A stretch of 8,071 nucleotides of DNA from Candidatus Aminicenantota bacterium (GCA_016926925.1 JAFGNQ010000355.1:1-8071); one strand, 5' to 3'. Numbered from the stretch's first letter, positions 1-6,924 are shown. A program made the numbers and translations. Notes: generated from the letters alone by a model not told the origin.

Positions 1-2
1 CC

Positions 3-1484
3 TGTATCAATTTCATGAACCTATCCACATCACGGTATGCCGTTCGGGCCGGTGAGGTGGGTATGCGCAAGGTCATTGGCGCCAGCAGGAGTCAATTGAT
101 AAAACAGTTTCTGGGCGAGTCGATCCTTATGGCCCTTATTTCACTACCCATGGCAATTCTACTCTCTGAGCTTATACGCCCAGTATTCATTGCCATTATG
201 GGAGAAATCTTCATCGTTTCGATATGGGATTATCCACAGGTATTGATTTTGACTTTCGGTGTAACCTTACTCACGGGTTTTTTCGCGGGCAGTTATCCTG
301 CCTTTTATGTATCTGCGTTTGAACCTCTACAGGTTTTTAAAGGACGATTCACAAGAGGAAAAAAGGGCAATCGATTTCGGAAAATTTTGGTCGTCACCCA
401 ATTCACGTTTTCCATTATCTTGATTTTAATGACTGTGATTACCATAAAACAAACCAATCATAACCTACTGGTCGATTTGGGATTTAACAGGTCCGGAATC
501 ATTGCCGTAAAAATGCCCAATCAAGCTTATGACAAGCTTGAACTTTTGAAAAAAGCACTGGGTAAACACACAGATATAGTCTCTGTCTCGGCCGCCGCGG
601 CACTCCCCATCGAATGGGACACGAAACAATTGGTTATACCCGAAGGCATGGATGAAGAAGACGCCTGGGATATGAACACATATGGGGTAGATTATGGTTT
701 TACCGAAATGCTGGGAATTGAGGTCACTCAGGGAAGAAGCTTTTCACAGAATTACTCAGATGCCGATAAATTCCTCATCAATGAAAAAGCTTTTCAGCGA
801 CTGCAGTGGGATAATCCCTTGGGAAAGCAATTGATCATAGGGGATAAAAAAGGATTGGTAATCGGTGTCGTCAAAGACTTTCATTTCAAATCGCTCTATT
901 TAGAAGAACTCTCTCCTGCTGTTCTCTATTTGGATCTGGAAGGTCTCAATTATATGTACGCCAAGGTTTCTTCTCCGGATAAGATTGCCAGCGGAATCGA
1001 GCACATAAAAAAGCAATGGAGCACAATAGTCCCGGACCTCCCCTTCGAATACGAAACGCTGGACAGTGCCTTCGACGATATCTCCAGTGGGGATAAAACA
1101 GCTGAAATTACCGGGGCTTTGGGAGGCATGGCGATATTCTTGTCCTGCCTGGGATTATATGGCCTCTCTTCCTATTCTGTAGAACGGCGAACAAAGGAAA
1201 TCGGTATCCGAAAAGTACTCGGAGCTTCCGTTGTGGGAATTGTCAAAATGCTCATTAAGGATTTCATGAAACTGGTTCTCATAGCCAACCTTATCGCTAT
1301 CCCGATTGCCTATCTTTTTATGAACCGACTCATTCAATTTGTCTATTCTTTCCCAACAAGCATCGGAGCCGGCATATTTATTGTGTGTTTGATTTTGTCC
1401 TTGCTGCTTGCCTTCCTGACGGTCTCATCCCAGACTATAAAATCGGCCTTAAGGAATCCGGCGGATACCTTGAAATACGAGTAA
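3..1484 (+). CDS. ABC transporter permease, two-module FtsX/MacB type (5' end missing)
   Basis: The reading frame is open from the first in-frame codon of the window (C-I-N-F before the first Met at 15), so the gene starts upstream and only about its last 493 residues are present. Counting from the Met at 15, residues 14-24 (EVGMRKVIGAS) are the end of a first FtsX module, followed by hydrophobic helices near 35-62 and 74-100. A new membrane helix (about 123-144) opens the second half. An extracytoplasmic MacB_PCD-like domain covers about 145-360, including GVVKDFHFKSLY near 284. A second FtsX module has helices near 366-388, 415-440 and 450-473, with the EIGIRKVLGAS coupling motif at 395-405 and the typical end NPADTLKYE. 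This family works with a LolD/MacB-like ATPase to export peptides or lipids or to act on envelope substrates; the substrate here is unknown. The ATPase gene is not in the window. It converges on the CDF gene. Confidence 0.93.
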   Translation, partial: CINFMNLSTSRYAVRAGEVGMRKVIGASRSQLIKQFLGESILMALISLPMAILLSELIRPVFIAIMGEIFIVSIWDYPQVLILTFGVTLLTGFFAGSYPAFYVSAFEPLQVFKGRFTRGKKGNRFRKILVVTQFTFSIILILMTVITIKQTNHNLLVDLGFNRSGIIAVKMPNQAYDKLELLKKALGKHTDIVSVSAAAALPIEWDTKQLVIPEGMDEEDAWDMNTYGVDYGFTEMLGIEVTQGRSFSQNYSDADKFLINEKAFQRLQWDNPLGKQLIIGDKKGLVIGVVKDFHFKSLYLEELSPAVLYLDLEGLNYMYAKVSSPDKIASGIEHIKKQWSTIVPDLPFEYETLDSAFDDISSGDKTAEITGALGGMAIFLSCLGLYGLSSYSVERRTKEIGIRKVLGASVVGIVKMLIKDFMKLVLIANLIAIPIAYLFMNRLIQFVYSFPTSIGAGIFIVCLILSLLLAFLTVSSQTIKSALRNPADTLKYE

Positions 1485-1577
1485 ACTACCACCCCTCGAC
1501 AGGCTTGCCGTTTTCAACCCGAAATATCATAATGCTTCTGCTCTCAATCTTATTCCCTGTGGCAGGAAAACCTTCAA

Positions 1578-1593
1578 CGTCCCCTGTTGGACG
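1578..1593 (-). terminator. weak hairpin between convergent genes
   Basis: Read on the minus strand, CGTCC, a six-base loop and GGACG form a 5-bp stem followed by TTGAAGGTTTT. It lies just past the stop codon of the metal exporter and between two converging genes, so a termination role is plausible. The stem is short and the T tract is interrupted. Confidence 0.2.
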
Positions 1594-1604
1594 CTCACCC
1601 CTCC

Positions 1605-2864
1605 TTAAAAATCAGCGATAATCTCACTGATCGCCTGATCTATCCGTTCCGCTGATATGATATGTGTTTTTACACCTCCATTTGAAAGCACATAGCCCGG
1701 TCCTTTACGGGAAACATCCTCTTTCATCCCGACATGATCCACTCCTTGCCCTACCAGCCACTCTGCCACACGAATGCCTTTCGCGATCTCCACCGATCGG
1801 TGTGGATTCTCCAGGATCTCCTGTTTTTCGATTTCTTTGTCTTTTCGCCGTATGCGTACAATGCCAAAGTATGGCGCTTCTCCGAAGTGCCTGCTTATCC
1901 GATCCTTTCCGTCTTCAAGAGGGAGAGCGATCCTGTCATGAGTTCTCTCTGAAGGTCCATAGTGGATGATGACTTTTTCAACATGCGTCACCTGATTCCG
2001 GATTTTCCTTTCAATATCTTCACTGATCCTGTGGGCCCTTTCCAGATTTTCCGTCTTTAAGGTTATGGTCGCCTGTATAAACCGGAACCGACCTGCGTTT
2101 CTTCCCATAAGTGATTTGATCTCACTCACCATCGGCTCGCTTTGTATAATTTCACGGATACTGTCCAGAGTGGAGAAGTCAATAGATGCATCAAGAAGCA
2201 CCCGCATTCCGTCAGAGAATAATCCCCACCCTGCATGGGCTATAAAAATGAGGATTAATGCAGCACCGATCTGATCGATGGAAACGCCCAAGATCTTTAA
2301 ATGGAGGCCGAAATAGCTGAGGACAACTGAAATTAAGACCACAATCGACGAGAGCACATCCACCTGACGGTGTCGGCCCTCGGCAATCAAAGTCGGGGAT
2401 CCTGTCCTTCGTCCGATCGATATCGCATATTGTCCAAAAAGGAGTATGCCTACGGTTCCGGCAAAGAGCAGCACAATGTAAGACAATGAGATACGGGGAA
2501 TACTTCCGACAGGAGACAAAATCTTCCGGATAATCTCATAGCCTGCAATGAAGATAAAAAGCGCAATGAGTAAGGAAGCGACGTTTTCAAGTTTATACAG
2601 ACCCATTGGAAACGACCGGGTTTTTTTTATCGACAGTTTTACCCCGCCATAAATCACAAGGGATGCGACGGCATCGGTCCCTGAGTCAATGGCACTGGCG
2701 GTAATGACGAGACTTCCCGAAAAAAAAGCAAGGACTGCTTTCATAACAGCAAGGAAAAGATTCAGTAAGAAGGCGTACCCTGCAACCCTATAAATCTGCT
2801 TAGCCTCATCATCCCCCGAAAAAGGCTTTGCTATGGAGTTTGTCGGAATTTCTTTTTGGGCCAT
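1605..2864 (-). CDS. cation diffusion facilitator (CDF) metal exporter fused to a NifX-like domain
   Basis: This 419-residue inner-membrane protein probably exports divalent metal ions (Zn/Fe/Mn/Cd class) by proton antiport. Hydrophobic helices cover about residues 28-215. Two acidic/His pairs fit the CDF transport site: D60-x3-D64 (AIDSGTD) in helix 2 and H165-x3-D169 (HRQVD) in helix 5, the DDHD arrangement of FieF-like proteins. The loop FPMGLYKLE (85-93) replaces the usual HxxGHGKAE-type loop. A CDF cytoplasmic domain (about 225-303) ends in VIIHYGP. Residues 311-419 are extra: a dinitrogenase iron-molybdenum-cofactor-type fold (PF02579 style) with RHFGEAPYFGIVRI and a GPGYVL segment. Ordinary CDF proteins are about 300 residues, so this is a real fusion. 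GAGGG lies 9 bases before the ATG. No partner genes are adjacent. The metal specificity is not visible from sequence. Confidence 0.92.
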   Translation of the reverse strand: MAQKEIPTNSIAKPFSGDDEAKQIYRVAGYAFLLNLFLAVMKAVLAFFSGSLVITASAIDSGTDAVASLVIYGGVKLSIKKTRSFPMGLYKLENVASLLIALFIFIAGYEIIRKILSPVGSIPRISLSYIVLLFAGTVGILLFGQYAISIGRRTGSPTLIAEGRHRQVDVLSSIVVLISVVLSYFGLHLKILGVSIDQIGAALILIFIAHAGWGLFSDGMRVLLDASIDFSTLDSIREIIQSEPMVSEIKSLMGRNAGRFRFIQATITLKTENLERAHRISEDIERKIRNQVTHVEKVIIHYGPSERTHDRIALPLEDGKDRISRHFGEAPYFGIVRIRRKDKEIEKQEILENPHRSVEIAKGIRVAEWLVGQGVDHVGMKEDVSRKGPGYVLSNGGVKTHIISAERIDQAISEIIADF

Positions 2865-2918
2865 AACCCAAATCCCTCACAATTTTCCTAAATTTCTATT
2901 CACGGACACCCTGAAATA

Positions 2919-2958
2919 AGGCTATCACATTCAAAACGACAGGGTCAACGCCGGTCAA
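2919..2958 (-). promoter_or_regulatory. possible promoter/operator: GGTCAA direct repeat upstream of the CDF gene
   Basis: GGTCAA occurs twice, at 2943-2948 and 2953-2958, with a 10-base period (TTGACC twice on the minus strand). The copy nearer the gene could be a -35 element, but the -10 at 17-18 bases is poor (ATAGCC or TAGCCT). The one-turn spacing would suit a regulator site. This rests on pattern alone. Confidence 0.25.
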
Positions 2959-3022
2959 ATCAAATCTGGATTATTGAGGAAAGACGACTTCTCCCCCCTC
3001 CTTTAAAAAATCTGGTTTATTT

Positions 3023-3958
3023 TTATTTTGACTCTGTCATCTGAACAAACTCCTGGATGGTATCTTCAAGCAGGCGGTTGAATGTTTCGGGGGCTTCCAT
3101 CATCACGAAATGGCCCACGCCAGGCATGATTTTTGCACTCATTGTGGGGACGACTTCCTGGTTGGACTCAACAGGTGTTGGTTCGCTGTCGCTATTTATG
3201 CATACAATAGCTATCTTCAAACTCTTGAGCGCTGACAATAAATCATTGTTTATGAAGTCAAAATAGCCACCTTCAACGGACATTATGCCTACCCCAATTT
3301 CCGGAGGACATTCAGACATGTCTGAGATAACGCCTTCAACCAAATCCGGGTTTGATTTTGGCGTGAAGAAAAATTGAGGAACAATGCCGTGAAAGGTTTT
3401 TACAAAATCTGTACGCAAGGGAATCAAAAACTCTTCAATTTGTTTCTGAGTGTGCTGCACCTTCACATCAAATATTTCATCGACCTCAATCAAACCCAAA
3501 ACATGTTCGGGAATGAGTTTAGCGGTCGCTAAAATAACGAGTCCCCCCATAGAGTGTCCAACAAGAACAACCTGTTCGAGATTTAGCTTATCAATAACAG
3601 CAATAACATCTTCTCCAAAGGCCGTCATCGTCCATTCCTTGCGTTCAAGTCCAGATTCCCCATGACCGGCTAAGTCAACAGCCACAACTTTATACTTCTC
3701 TGCGAAATGCGGCAACTGTTCTTTCCAGTAGCTCCGGTCACAGCACCAGCCGTGGATAAAAATAAGAGCAGGCTCCCCCTCTCCTCTCACTTCATAGGTA
3801 ATAGAAACTCCATCAGCCGATATGGCATTATCAACAATTATGCTTGGCTCTGCTTTTTTTCCCGCCACATCGACCGGCTCATCTCCCTTCTTCCCGCATC
3901 CTGCAACCAGAAGCACGACAGAAAAACACATCAAAAAGATTTTAAGAGGACGGTTCAT
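3023..3958 (-). CDS. alpha/beta-hydrolase-fold lipoprotein
   Basis: This is a predicted envelope-anchored hydrolase of about 311 residues (esterase, lipase or related; substrate unknown). The N-terminus is a lipoprotein signal peptide: MNRPLK, a hydrophobic stretch, then lipobox LVAGC with the lipidated Cys at 21, followed by a charged linker. The hydrolase fold follows. It shows oxyanion motif HGW (69-71), VDLAGHGESG (94-103), nucleophile elbow VGHSMGG with Ser136, a likely acid Asp257 in NSDSEP, and catalytic His283 in GVGHF. All triad members are present and ordered as expected. The start is the ATG at 3958, with AGGGGG five bases upstream and a compact signal-peptide n-region. An in-frame ATG at 3976, with GAGGG four bases upstream, would add six residues. 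It has its own promoter upstream, and the 158-base gap to the CDF gene argues against tight coupling. Confidence 0.9.
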   Translation of the reverse strand: MNRPLKIFLMCFSVVLLVAGCGKKGDEPVDVAGKKAEPSIIVDNAISADGVSITYEVRGEGEPALIFIHGWCCDRSYWKEQLPHFAEKYKVVAVDLAGHGESGLERKEWTMTAFGEDVIAVIDKLNLEQVVLVGHSMGGLVILATAKLIPEHVLGLIEVDEIFDVKVQHTQKQIEEFLIPLRTDFVKTFHGIVPQFFFTPKSNPDLVEGVISDMSECPPEIGVGIMSVEGGYFDFINNDLLSALKSLKIAIVCINSDSEPTPVESNQEVVPTMSAKIMPGVGHFVMMEAPETFNRLLEDTIQEFVQMTESK

Positions 3959-4002
3959 GTTTACCCCCTGAGCCATATTTCCCTCAGGCTGAGATTGTTC
4001 GA

Positions 4003-4031
4003 TTTATATCATAATAGGATGATGTATTCAA
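4003..4031 (-). promoter_or_regulatory. sigma-70-type promoter for the lipoprotein hydrolase
   Basis: On the minus strand, TTGAAT (4026-4031) is separated by exactly 17 bases from TATAAA (4003-4008). Both match the vegetative consensus well. Transcription would start near 3996, about 20-40 bases before the two candidate ATGs of the hydrolase gene. Confidence 0.6.
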
Positions 4032-4092
4032 ATGAGGATTGTGTGTTATCGAGTGGTGGTTTTACGAAGAGGATTCTTCTATACGCCCAATA

Positions 4093-4121
4093 TTTTCAAA
4101 GCATATCGAATGTCGTAGAAT
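4093..4121 (+). promoter_or_regulatory. possible promoter for the 28-codon membrane peptide
   Basis: TTTTCA (4093-4098), a 17-base spacer and TAGAAT (4116-4121) match four and five of six consensus positions. An imperfectly placed dyad, GCATAT (4101-4106) and ATATGC (4122-4127), straddles the -10 region and could be an operator. The site lies 36 bases before the start of the small open frame and diverges from the hydrolase promoter. Confidence 0.3.
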
Positions 4122-4156
4122 ATATGCATTATTTATATGTAAAGGGGGCACATGAA

Positions 4157-4243
4157 ATGTGGATCTATATTATAATTCTTGCCGTCATTTGGGTTGGATT
4201 ACTCATTCCAGTGGTTCAAGAACGCCGCACCTGGATTGCCTGA
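4157..4243 (+). CDS. putative small membrane peptide (28 residues)
   Basis: I do not recognise this peptide. It reads MWIYIIILAVIWVGLLIPVV followed by QERRTWIA: one hydrophobic helix of about 19 residues and a short positively charged tail, which fits a single-pass inner-membrane peptide with its C-terminus in the cytoplasm. GGGGG lies eight bases before the ATG, and a reasonable promoter lies upstream (4093-4121). No other gene occupies this spacer. The frame stays open upstream for a long distance, antisense to the hydrolase gene, but that extension looks like chance. It could be a real small protein, a remnant of a larger membrane protein, or a chance AT-rich frame. Conservation would decide. 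Confidence 0.35.
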   Translation: MWIYIIILAVIWVGLLIPVVQERRTWIA

Positions 4244-4277
4244 GCTTGCTTAATTTTGGCTACGGGCCTGATTGCCT

Positions 4278-4715
4278 TCAATACAATATGTTATCAAAGT
4301 CGAATGGTTTGGTTCTGTAGATATCCCAGATTTTGGCCGCTTCCTCCTCCGCCCATTTTTCGAAACCGAGTTTTTTCATCATGCAGAGCTGATACATCTT
4401 TGTATTATGCGGAAATTGTGCTTTATCGGCATACGGCTGAAATCGTTCGCAGGGAAAATCGTCACACTCATTACAGAAGTCTATTTTCTTTTCCGTCACA
4501 CATCTAAATATTTTGCACTGTTCTTCGGGTTTGAGAAGCTTGATTCTTCCTTCCTGGGATCTGCATCCATCACAGACGGCCTTTTCCTCGGGGATATTGA
4601 GGGTTTCCGCCACTTTTTTCCTGATTTCCGGGTTTTTTACAGCCATGAAGGCCACACAGTGAAAACAAGGCAGTCCGCAGGGGGATGTCAAATGCTTGGC
4701 TGTTTCTTTATCCAT
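4278..4715 (-). CDS. DUF3795-type cysteine-rich protein
   Basis: This 145-residue soluble protein has no signal peptide or membrane helix. It carries 11 cysteines: C13, C17 and C20 (SPCGLPCFHC), C48 and C51 (CDGC), C67, C72, C81, C84 and C89 (CNECDDFPCE), and C111. The N-terminal CGLxCxxC, the central CxGC and the CxxCxxFPC near residue 85 are the pattern of the DUF3795 family, whose biochemical role is not established. Binding of zinc or an iron-sulfur cluster is an inference from the Cys spacing. The start is well fixed: GGAGG lies four bases before the ATG (4720-4724), with a good promoter just upstream. It is transcribed alone and is separated from both neighbours. Such proteins are frequent in anaerobic bacteria and archaea. 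Confidence 0.88.
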   Translation of the reverse strand: MDKETAKHLTSPCGLPCFHCVAFMAVKNPEIRKKVAETLNIPEEKAVCDGCRSQEGRIKLLKPEEQCKIFRCVTEKKIDFCNECDDFPCERFQPYADKAQFPHNTKMYQLCMMKKLGFEKWAEEEAAKIWDIYRTKPFDFDNILY

Positions 4716-4748
4716 TTTGCCTCCGGTTATTAATACGTTTGAAAATTC

Positions 4749-4776
4749 ATTCTAACATTATTTCAATCATAGTCAA
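4749..4776 (-). promoter_or_regulatory. sigma-70-type promoter for the DUF3795 gene
   Basis: On the minus strand TTGACT (4771-4776), a 16-base spacer and TAGAAT (4749-4754) each match five of six consensus positions. The predicted start near 4742 leaves a leader of about 27 bases with a strong GGAGG ribosome site before the ATG. Confidence 0.65.
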
Positions 4777-5023
4777 TCGCCGGAAAGGTCCCGGCCCACA
4801 TTTCAAAGAAGCCAGCGCAGGTGTAATCCTTGCCAACAGAAGAGCGGGCAGCCAAGTCAGAATAGAAACACAAGCCTTGACATAGAAAGATCTAAAACAT
4901 AAATTTCCGTTGTTCAAAGGATAACAGCAGAAGGGAAATCAAAAGAGTCGCGATCCAGTTTAAGGGAACTTCTATGTTAGCTGGTCGATCTGTTTCTTTC
5001 CTCGGGAAACTTGCCTCGGTAAC
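4777..5023. other. divergent intergenic spacer, no convincing gene
   Basis: This spacer lies between the DUF3795 promoter and the acyl-CoA synthetase promoter. I see no protein match, RNA gene or strong terminator in it. It holds a second promoter-like site (4877-4905) and a 17-codon frame at 4974-5027 with AAGGGA six bases upstream of its ATG. The stop of that frame lies inside the -35 element of the downstream promoter. A minus-strand open frame over 4892-5131 overlaps the synthetase start and has no recognisable features. Confidence 0.5.
4877..4905 (+). promoter_or_regulatory. possible distal promoter upstream of the acyl-CoA synthetase
   Basis: A perfect TTGACA (4877-4882) is followed after 17 bases by TAAATT (4900-4905), which matches four of six -10 positions. 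It would give a leader of about 150 bases before the synthetase, long enough to hold a leader peptide or small RNA. It would also permit use of the first ATG at 5052. Confidence 0.35.
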
Positions 5024-5052
5024 TTGACAGTTTTTCATATTGCGGGTATAAA
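5024..5052 (+). promoter_or_regulatory. near-consensus sigma-70 promoter for the acyl-CoA synthetase
   Basis: A perfect TTGACA (5024-5029), a 17-base spacer and TATAAA (5047-5052) make the strongest promoter in the window. The last base of the -10 element is the A of the first in-frame ATG. Transcription from here would begin near 5059, after that ATG and 7-9 bases before the ATG at 5067. Confidence 0.65.
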
Positions 5053-5066
5053 TGCGGTTTAATTCG

Positions 5067-6845
5067 ATGAAAAATACACTAAGCCGGCTTTTCCTGCATA
5101 CCGTACGTTCCTTTCCCAGGAATGATTTCATGAGCTATAAGAGCGGCGGCCTTTATCAGACGATTTCCACAGAAGAATTCGGCCGCACCGTCAGATGGCT
5201 TTCATTAGGCCTGCAGGACCTGGGAGTAGAGCCCGGGGACAAAATGATCCTTCTAGCTGAAAACGGCCCCTGGTGGATCATGGCGGATCTTGCCAATCTC
5301 TGCCTGGGAGGTATTACAGTCCCCGTCTACACAACCCTGGCCTCCAAACAAATTGAGTACATCATTACGAACTCGGACGCGACAACAGTGATCTGCTCAG
5401 GACAGGAACTCTGGGCCAAACTCAAGCCTCTCCGAAGCAGGCTGCAGAATGTCAGACATTTCATATCTTTAGAGCCGGATGAAGAAGAGAACGCAATTCC
5501 CCTGTCAGCACTGCTGCAAAAAGGAGAATGCCTCGAGCGGGATCATCCGGAGCTCTTCGAGCGGAACGCTCTCGAGATTCAACCGGAAGATCTTGCATCC
5601 ATCATATACACGTCCGGTACGACAGGTGTCCCCAAAGGCGTCATGCTCACCCATGACAACTTCATGTCCAATGCTTCCGTTGTATCTGGTTTGCTGGGTC
5701 TTTCGGAAAAAGACACGGCCTTTTCTTTCCTTCCGCTCTCGCATGTCTTCGAGAGAACGGTCAACTACGCATTCCTTTACCGGGGATGCCGTATAGGCTA
5801 TGCCGAAAGCATCGAGACCGTAGCCGAGGACATACTCCAAATCAAGCCGCATTTTTTTGCATGCGTCCCCAGGATGCTGGAAAAGATCTATATCCGGGTG
5901 ACGGACAAGCTGCTCGAAGAATCACGACTGAAACGAAAAATCTTTTCCTGGGCGATTAAGACGGGAAAAAACTTCAGCCGAAAGCAGCTCGAAAAGGAAT
6001 TGATTTCGTTCTTTCTGTCTAAAAAAAGAGCCCTGGCCGAAAAACTTGTGTTTTCCAAGATCACGGATAAGCTGGGCGGAAATGTCCGGTTTTGTGTCTC
6101 CGCAGCGGCCCCACTGGCCAGGGATATAGCCGAATTTTTCCATGCCGTCGGCCTGACCGTTCTGGAGGGATACGGACTAACCGAGACCTCACCCGGTGTC
6201 ACCGTCAATACTCTTGAAACCATGAGGTTAGGAACAGTTGGTCAAAAGATCCCCGGAGTCGAAGTACGCCTCGCTAATGATGGGGAGATTCTGGTTCGCG
6301 GTCCGAACGTCATGAAAGGATACTACAAGGATCCTGCCGCTACGGCCGAAGTCCTGCGCGACGGCTGGCTCCATACCGGAGATATCGGGACTCTGGATCA
6401 AGAAGGCTATTTAACGATCACAGACAGAAAAAAGGACATTATCATCACCTCGGGAGGAAAAAACACAGCTCCCCAACCCACCGAAACAAGGCTGCGTATG
6501 AGCCGGTATATCACCAACGCCGTGGTCATCGGCGATCGAAGAAAGTTTCTTTCCGCCTTGATTGTCCCCGATTTCATCAAAATCATGGACTATGCCCGGG
6601 CAAATAATATCAGCTTCCAGGGTCTGAAAGACCTGGTGAAAAACTCCCATATCGTCCAATTCATCGAGAGCGAAGTAGAGAAATACACCAAAGATCTTTC
6701 CCGCTTCGAAAATATCAAAAAAATCGCCCTGCTCGACCGCGATTTCGATCTCGAAAATGGCGAGATCACCCCCACTCTCAAAGTCAGACGTAACATCATC
6801 ACTCAAAAATACCACGTCTTGATCGAATCTCTCTACGCCGAGTGA
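5067..6845 (+). CDS. long-chain acyl-CoA synthetase (AMP-forming)
   Basis: It activates long-chain fatty acids to acyl-CoA through an acyl-AMP intermediate, using ATP and CoA, and is cytoplasmic or membrane-peripheral. The length (592 residues from this start) fits the bacterial FAA1/COG1022 group. Numbered from the upstream ATG at 5052, it has the P-loop YTSGTTGVPKG (186-196), FLPLSHVFE (227-235), EGYGLTET (372-379), HTGD with Asp444, the DRKKD hinge (458-462), GGKNTAPQP (468-476), and a C-terminal TPTLKVRR with catalytic Lys577. All adenylation motifs are intact, so it should be active. The N-terminal NTLSRLFLHTVRSFP matches the family's usual opening and rules out starts further in. I chose the ATG at 5067 because the best promoter's -10 covers the ATG at 5052, which has only GGG five bases upstream. 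An in-frame stop directly precedes 5052. It is not in an operon with beta-oxidation genes here. Confidence 0.95.
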   Translation: MKNTLSRLFLHTVRSFPRNDFMSYKSGGLYQTISTEEFGRTVRWLSLGLQDLGVEPGDKMILLAENGPWWIMADLANLCLGGITVPVYTTLASKQIEYIITNSDATTVICSGQELWAKLKPLRSRLQNVRHFISLEPDEEENAIPLSALLQKGECLERDHPELFERNALEIQPEDLASIIYTSGTTGVPKGVMLTHDNFMSNASVVSGLLGLSEKDTAFSFLPLSHVFERTVNYAFLYRGCRIGYAESIETVAEDILQIKPHFFACVPRMLEKIYIRVTDKLLEESRLKRKIFSWAIKTGKNFSRKQLEKELISFFLSKKRALAEKLVFSKITDKLGGNVRFCVSAAAPLARDIAEFFHAVGLTVLEGYGLTETSPGVTVNTLETMRLGTVGQKIPGVEVRLANDGEILVRGPNVMKGYYKDPAATAEVLRDGWLHTGDIGTLDQEGYLTITDRKKDIIITSGGKNTAPQPTETRLRMSRYITNAVVIGDRRKFLSALIVPDFIKIMDYARANNISFQGLKDLVKNSHIVQFIESEVEKYTKDLSRFENIKKIALLDRDFDLENGEITPTLKVRRNIITQKYHVLIESLYAE

Positions 6846-6924
6846 AGCGGAAACGTTCGCAAAGAAAATGATTTTCTGAGAATCCAATCACATCTGTTTC
6901 CCGCCCTTAGCTTTGCTTAAAAGT

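Noticed and set aside
2992..3008. Purine-rich AAAGGAGGGGGGAG on the minus strand, like a very strong ribosome site
   Set aside because: No start codon with an extended open frame follows at a useful distance. The inverted pairing with the nearby CTTTCCTC is broken by mismatches, so it is neither a gene start nor a convincing terminator.
3707..4156. Long plus-strand open frame upstream of the 28-codon peptide
   Set aside because: Most of it lies antisense to the hydrolase gene, has no recognisable protein features and crosses two promoter-like sites. Only the last 28 codons have a ribosome site and a coherent membrane helix.
4232..4276. Similar short words (GATTGCCTGAG and GCCTGATTGCC) downstream of the small peptide and the DUF3795 gene
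   Set aside because: They are direct, imperfect and short; they form no stable hairpin and have no T tract, so I do not call a repeat or terminator.
5505..6223. Minus-strand open frames inside the acyl-CoA synthetase (5505-5852, 5888-6223)
   Set aside because: They lie entirely within a gene with intact conserved motifs and show no domain, signal or ribosome site; they are shadow frames.
6411..6887. Minus-strand frame of 158 codons over the synthetase 3' end
   Set aside because: Its acidic, phenylalanine-rich composition is what the reverse complement of this codon usage gives, and no known fold or motif is visible.
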